Positions 63,013-64,000 of a DNA stretch of 64,000 bases are shown piece after piece (within the stretch, counting starts at the first letter, position 1; each line of letters begins with the position of its first letter). Source of the stretch: Rusavskia elegans. Lineage: Eukaryota > Ascomycota > Lecanoromycetes > Teloschistales > Teloschistaceae. A program made the translations under genes and the position numbers. Below the pieces are notes generated by a model that saw only the letters and a program-made list of their open reading frames with translations, searched no databases and was not told the DNA's origin. The stretch lies in contig SAUG01000075.1 of the NCBI GenBank assembly GCA_011316305.1, forward strand, positions 124,001 through 188,000, read 5' to 3'.

Positions 63013-63866
63013 TCAATCTTTCTTGAGGGGATCATAGATCTCTTCTATCCCGTTCCTCGTCACAACCAACATCTGCAAGCCATCACCAACCTCGATATGT
63101 CGCTCCACCGCGCTTGTGAAAGCGTCACGGACTAGCTGCTCTACTTCGGCTCTTGGCAAGGGTGTTGCTCGTCGGGCTTCGAGCGCGTGGCCCACTGCGC
63201 TTCCGGGGATATACTGGTTCTTGAAGTTCACCTGGTTGTCAAGGAACGGCATGATAAGACTAGCTGCAGCGCCTGCAGCTCGACATTGTTCCCGTTCGTA
63301 CGAACCGACGGGGTCATAGCTGTATAGTGCCCCTTTGCCTTCCTCATCTAGACCTCCAAGGATAGCGTGTACGTAATATGGGAAGAAGCGTTTCCCGTAG
63401 AGTATCGTTGATAGTCTTTGTGCGCAAGCTTTGACCGACATGGGCTTTCCGTGCTGATACCGATACATTTTGACAATGGCGTTGAGCCGTTCTTTCAAAG
63501 CGTTGCCGTCCGCTGCGAAGCCCACAACAGATAGTACGATATGTGCACCTTCACCGGTATCATCGTCTCCCCCAATCTTGAAAACTTTCGGAGCGTAGCG
63601 AGTGTTTATATTGTATCCTGATGTAGATCGGGTGTCTCCAGCAAGTATGGCAAAGTCATCCCCAGTTATTCCAAGCGTGGAGCCTCCATTGTCGGTGTAT
63701 CTATATTTAGTATCGTGAGAGAAACATTCTTGGTAAACGATGGGTGGAGATCTTACGGATTGAAGCTATGCTCTTTGATATTGGTAGCTTTTCGGTTTGG
63801 GGCCGTCGCGAAAGAATAGCCAAGCTCAGAGGCAAATGCAGGGTTCTCGCTCAACATTGAGGCCAT
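63013..63866 (-). CDS. pre7: 20S proteasome subunit beta type 6 (Pre7)
   Basis: Two exons (63866-63757, 63700-63013; intron 56 bp) give 265 residues. After a ~37-residue N-terminal extension comes FNPYTDNGGSTLGITGDDFAILAGDTRS, then GYNINTRYAPKVFKIG, VGFAADGNALKERLN, LSTILYGKRFFPYYVHAILGG, GALYSYDPVGSYEREQCRAAG and a VERHIEVGDGLQ end. This is the beta6 (Pre7/PSMB1) pattern. Beta6 is one of the inactive beta subunits: there is no catalytic Thr-1 after the propeptide. It helps form the inner rings. A loop GGDDDTGEGAH lengthens the region before VLSVVGF. Convergent with pno1. Confidence 0.94.
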
Positions 63867-64000
63867 ATTGAATAGTTTGCTATTTCTCACAGCGTCTGGG
63901 ATTTGCTGGAAGAGTCGTTGGTTGTGTCAATCAAACACACTCATGTGAACGACAAGACTTGGTTTAGTATTTACGTAAGCTTTCTCGTGCCTGGGCGCCG
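63867..64000. other. pre7 upstream region, cut by the window end
   Basis: Only 134 bp; no coding frame recognised. Presumably the pre7 5' UTR and promoter. Confidence 0.4.

Overview
The window is nuclear DNA of a filamentous ascomycete (Pezizomycotina). I favour Eurotiomycetes, but that is inference from protein style only. The evidence is short 49-77 bp spliceosomal introns, fungal housekeeping genes, a repeat-type mating-pheromone precursor, and a 35-kb block depleted in CpA/TpG and enriched in TpA, the signature of repeat-induced point mutation (RIP). There are two compartments with a sharp border near 35,250.

Positions 1-35,250 are AT-rich and contain no living gene, but they are ordered. 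They are nested transposable elements whose order can be read from terminal repeats and target-site duplications (TSDs). Gypsy-type element B (2184-20156, minus strand, 241-bp LTRs, TSD aatat) is split by chromovirus-type Gypsy element A (6700-17027, plus strand, RT/RNase H/integrase/chromodomain). A is itself split by the short LTR element C (11046-12934, 192-bp LTRs, TSD cggac). Downstream lie a 5'-truncated second copy of A (21007-28715) and a second copy of C (28716-32757). These are peppered with a 156-bp MITE (M1, four copies of identical length), a 430-525 bp MITE (M2) with the same termini, a ~970-bp retroposon with 13-bp TSDs (E), and two ~430-bp tRNA-headed SINEs with 13-14 bp TSDs. 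The deepest stack is SINE in E in M2 in C.

Positions 35,250-64,000 have normal base composition. After a 2-kb gene-poor edge come svp26 (-), bud23 (+), idh1 (-), an alpha-type pheromone precursor (+), pre10 (+), rib4 (-), gfa1 (-), set1 (+), trm112 (-), a class I methyltransferase (+), lsm6 (-), a Rad60/Esc2-like SUMO-like protein (+), mdm31/32 (-), pno1/dim2 (+) and pre7 (-). Splice models were built by hand and checked by reading frame across every junction.

Themes: three 40S-maturation factors (Bud23, its partner Trm112, and Pno1/Dim2) and two 20S proteasome subunits (alpha7, beta6) occur within 26 kb. Gene structures are unusual: two GC-AG introns, an 11-nt microexon, a first coding exon that is only the ATG, and 5-nt first and last coding exons. 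The most striking gene is the pheromone precursor: each of its later repeats sits on its own phase-1 exon, the introns between them look duplicated too, and the usual tryptophan before the first cysteine is missing from every repeat.
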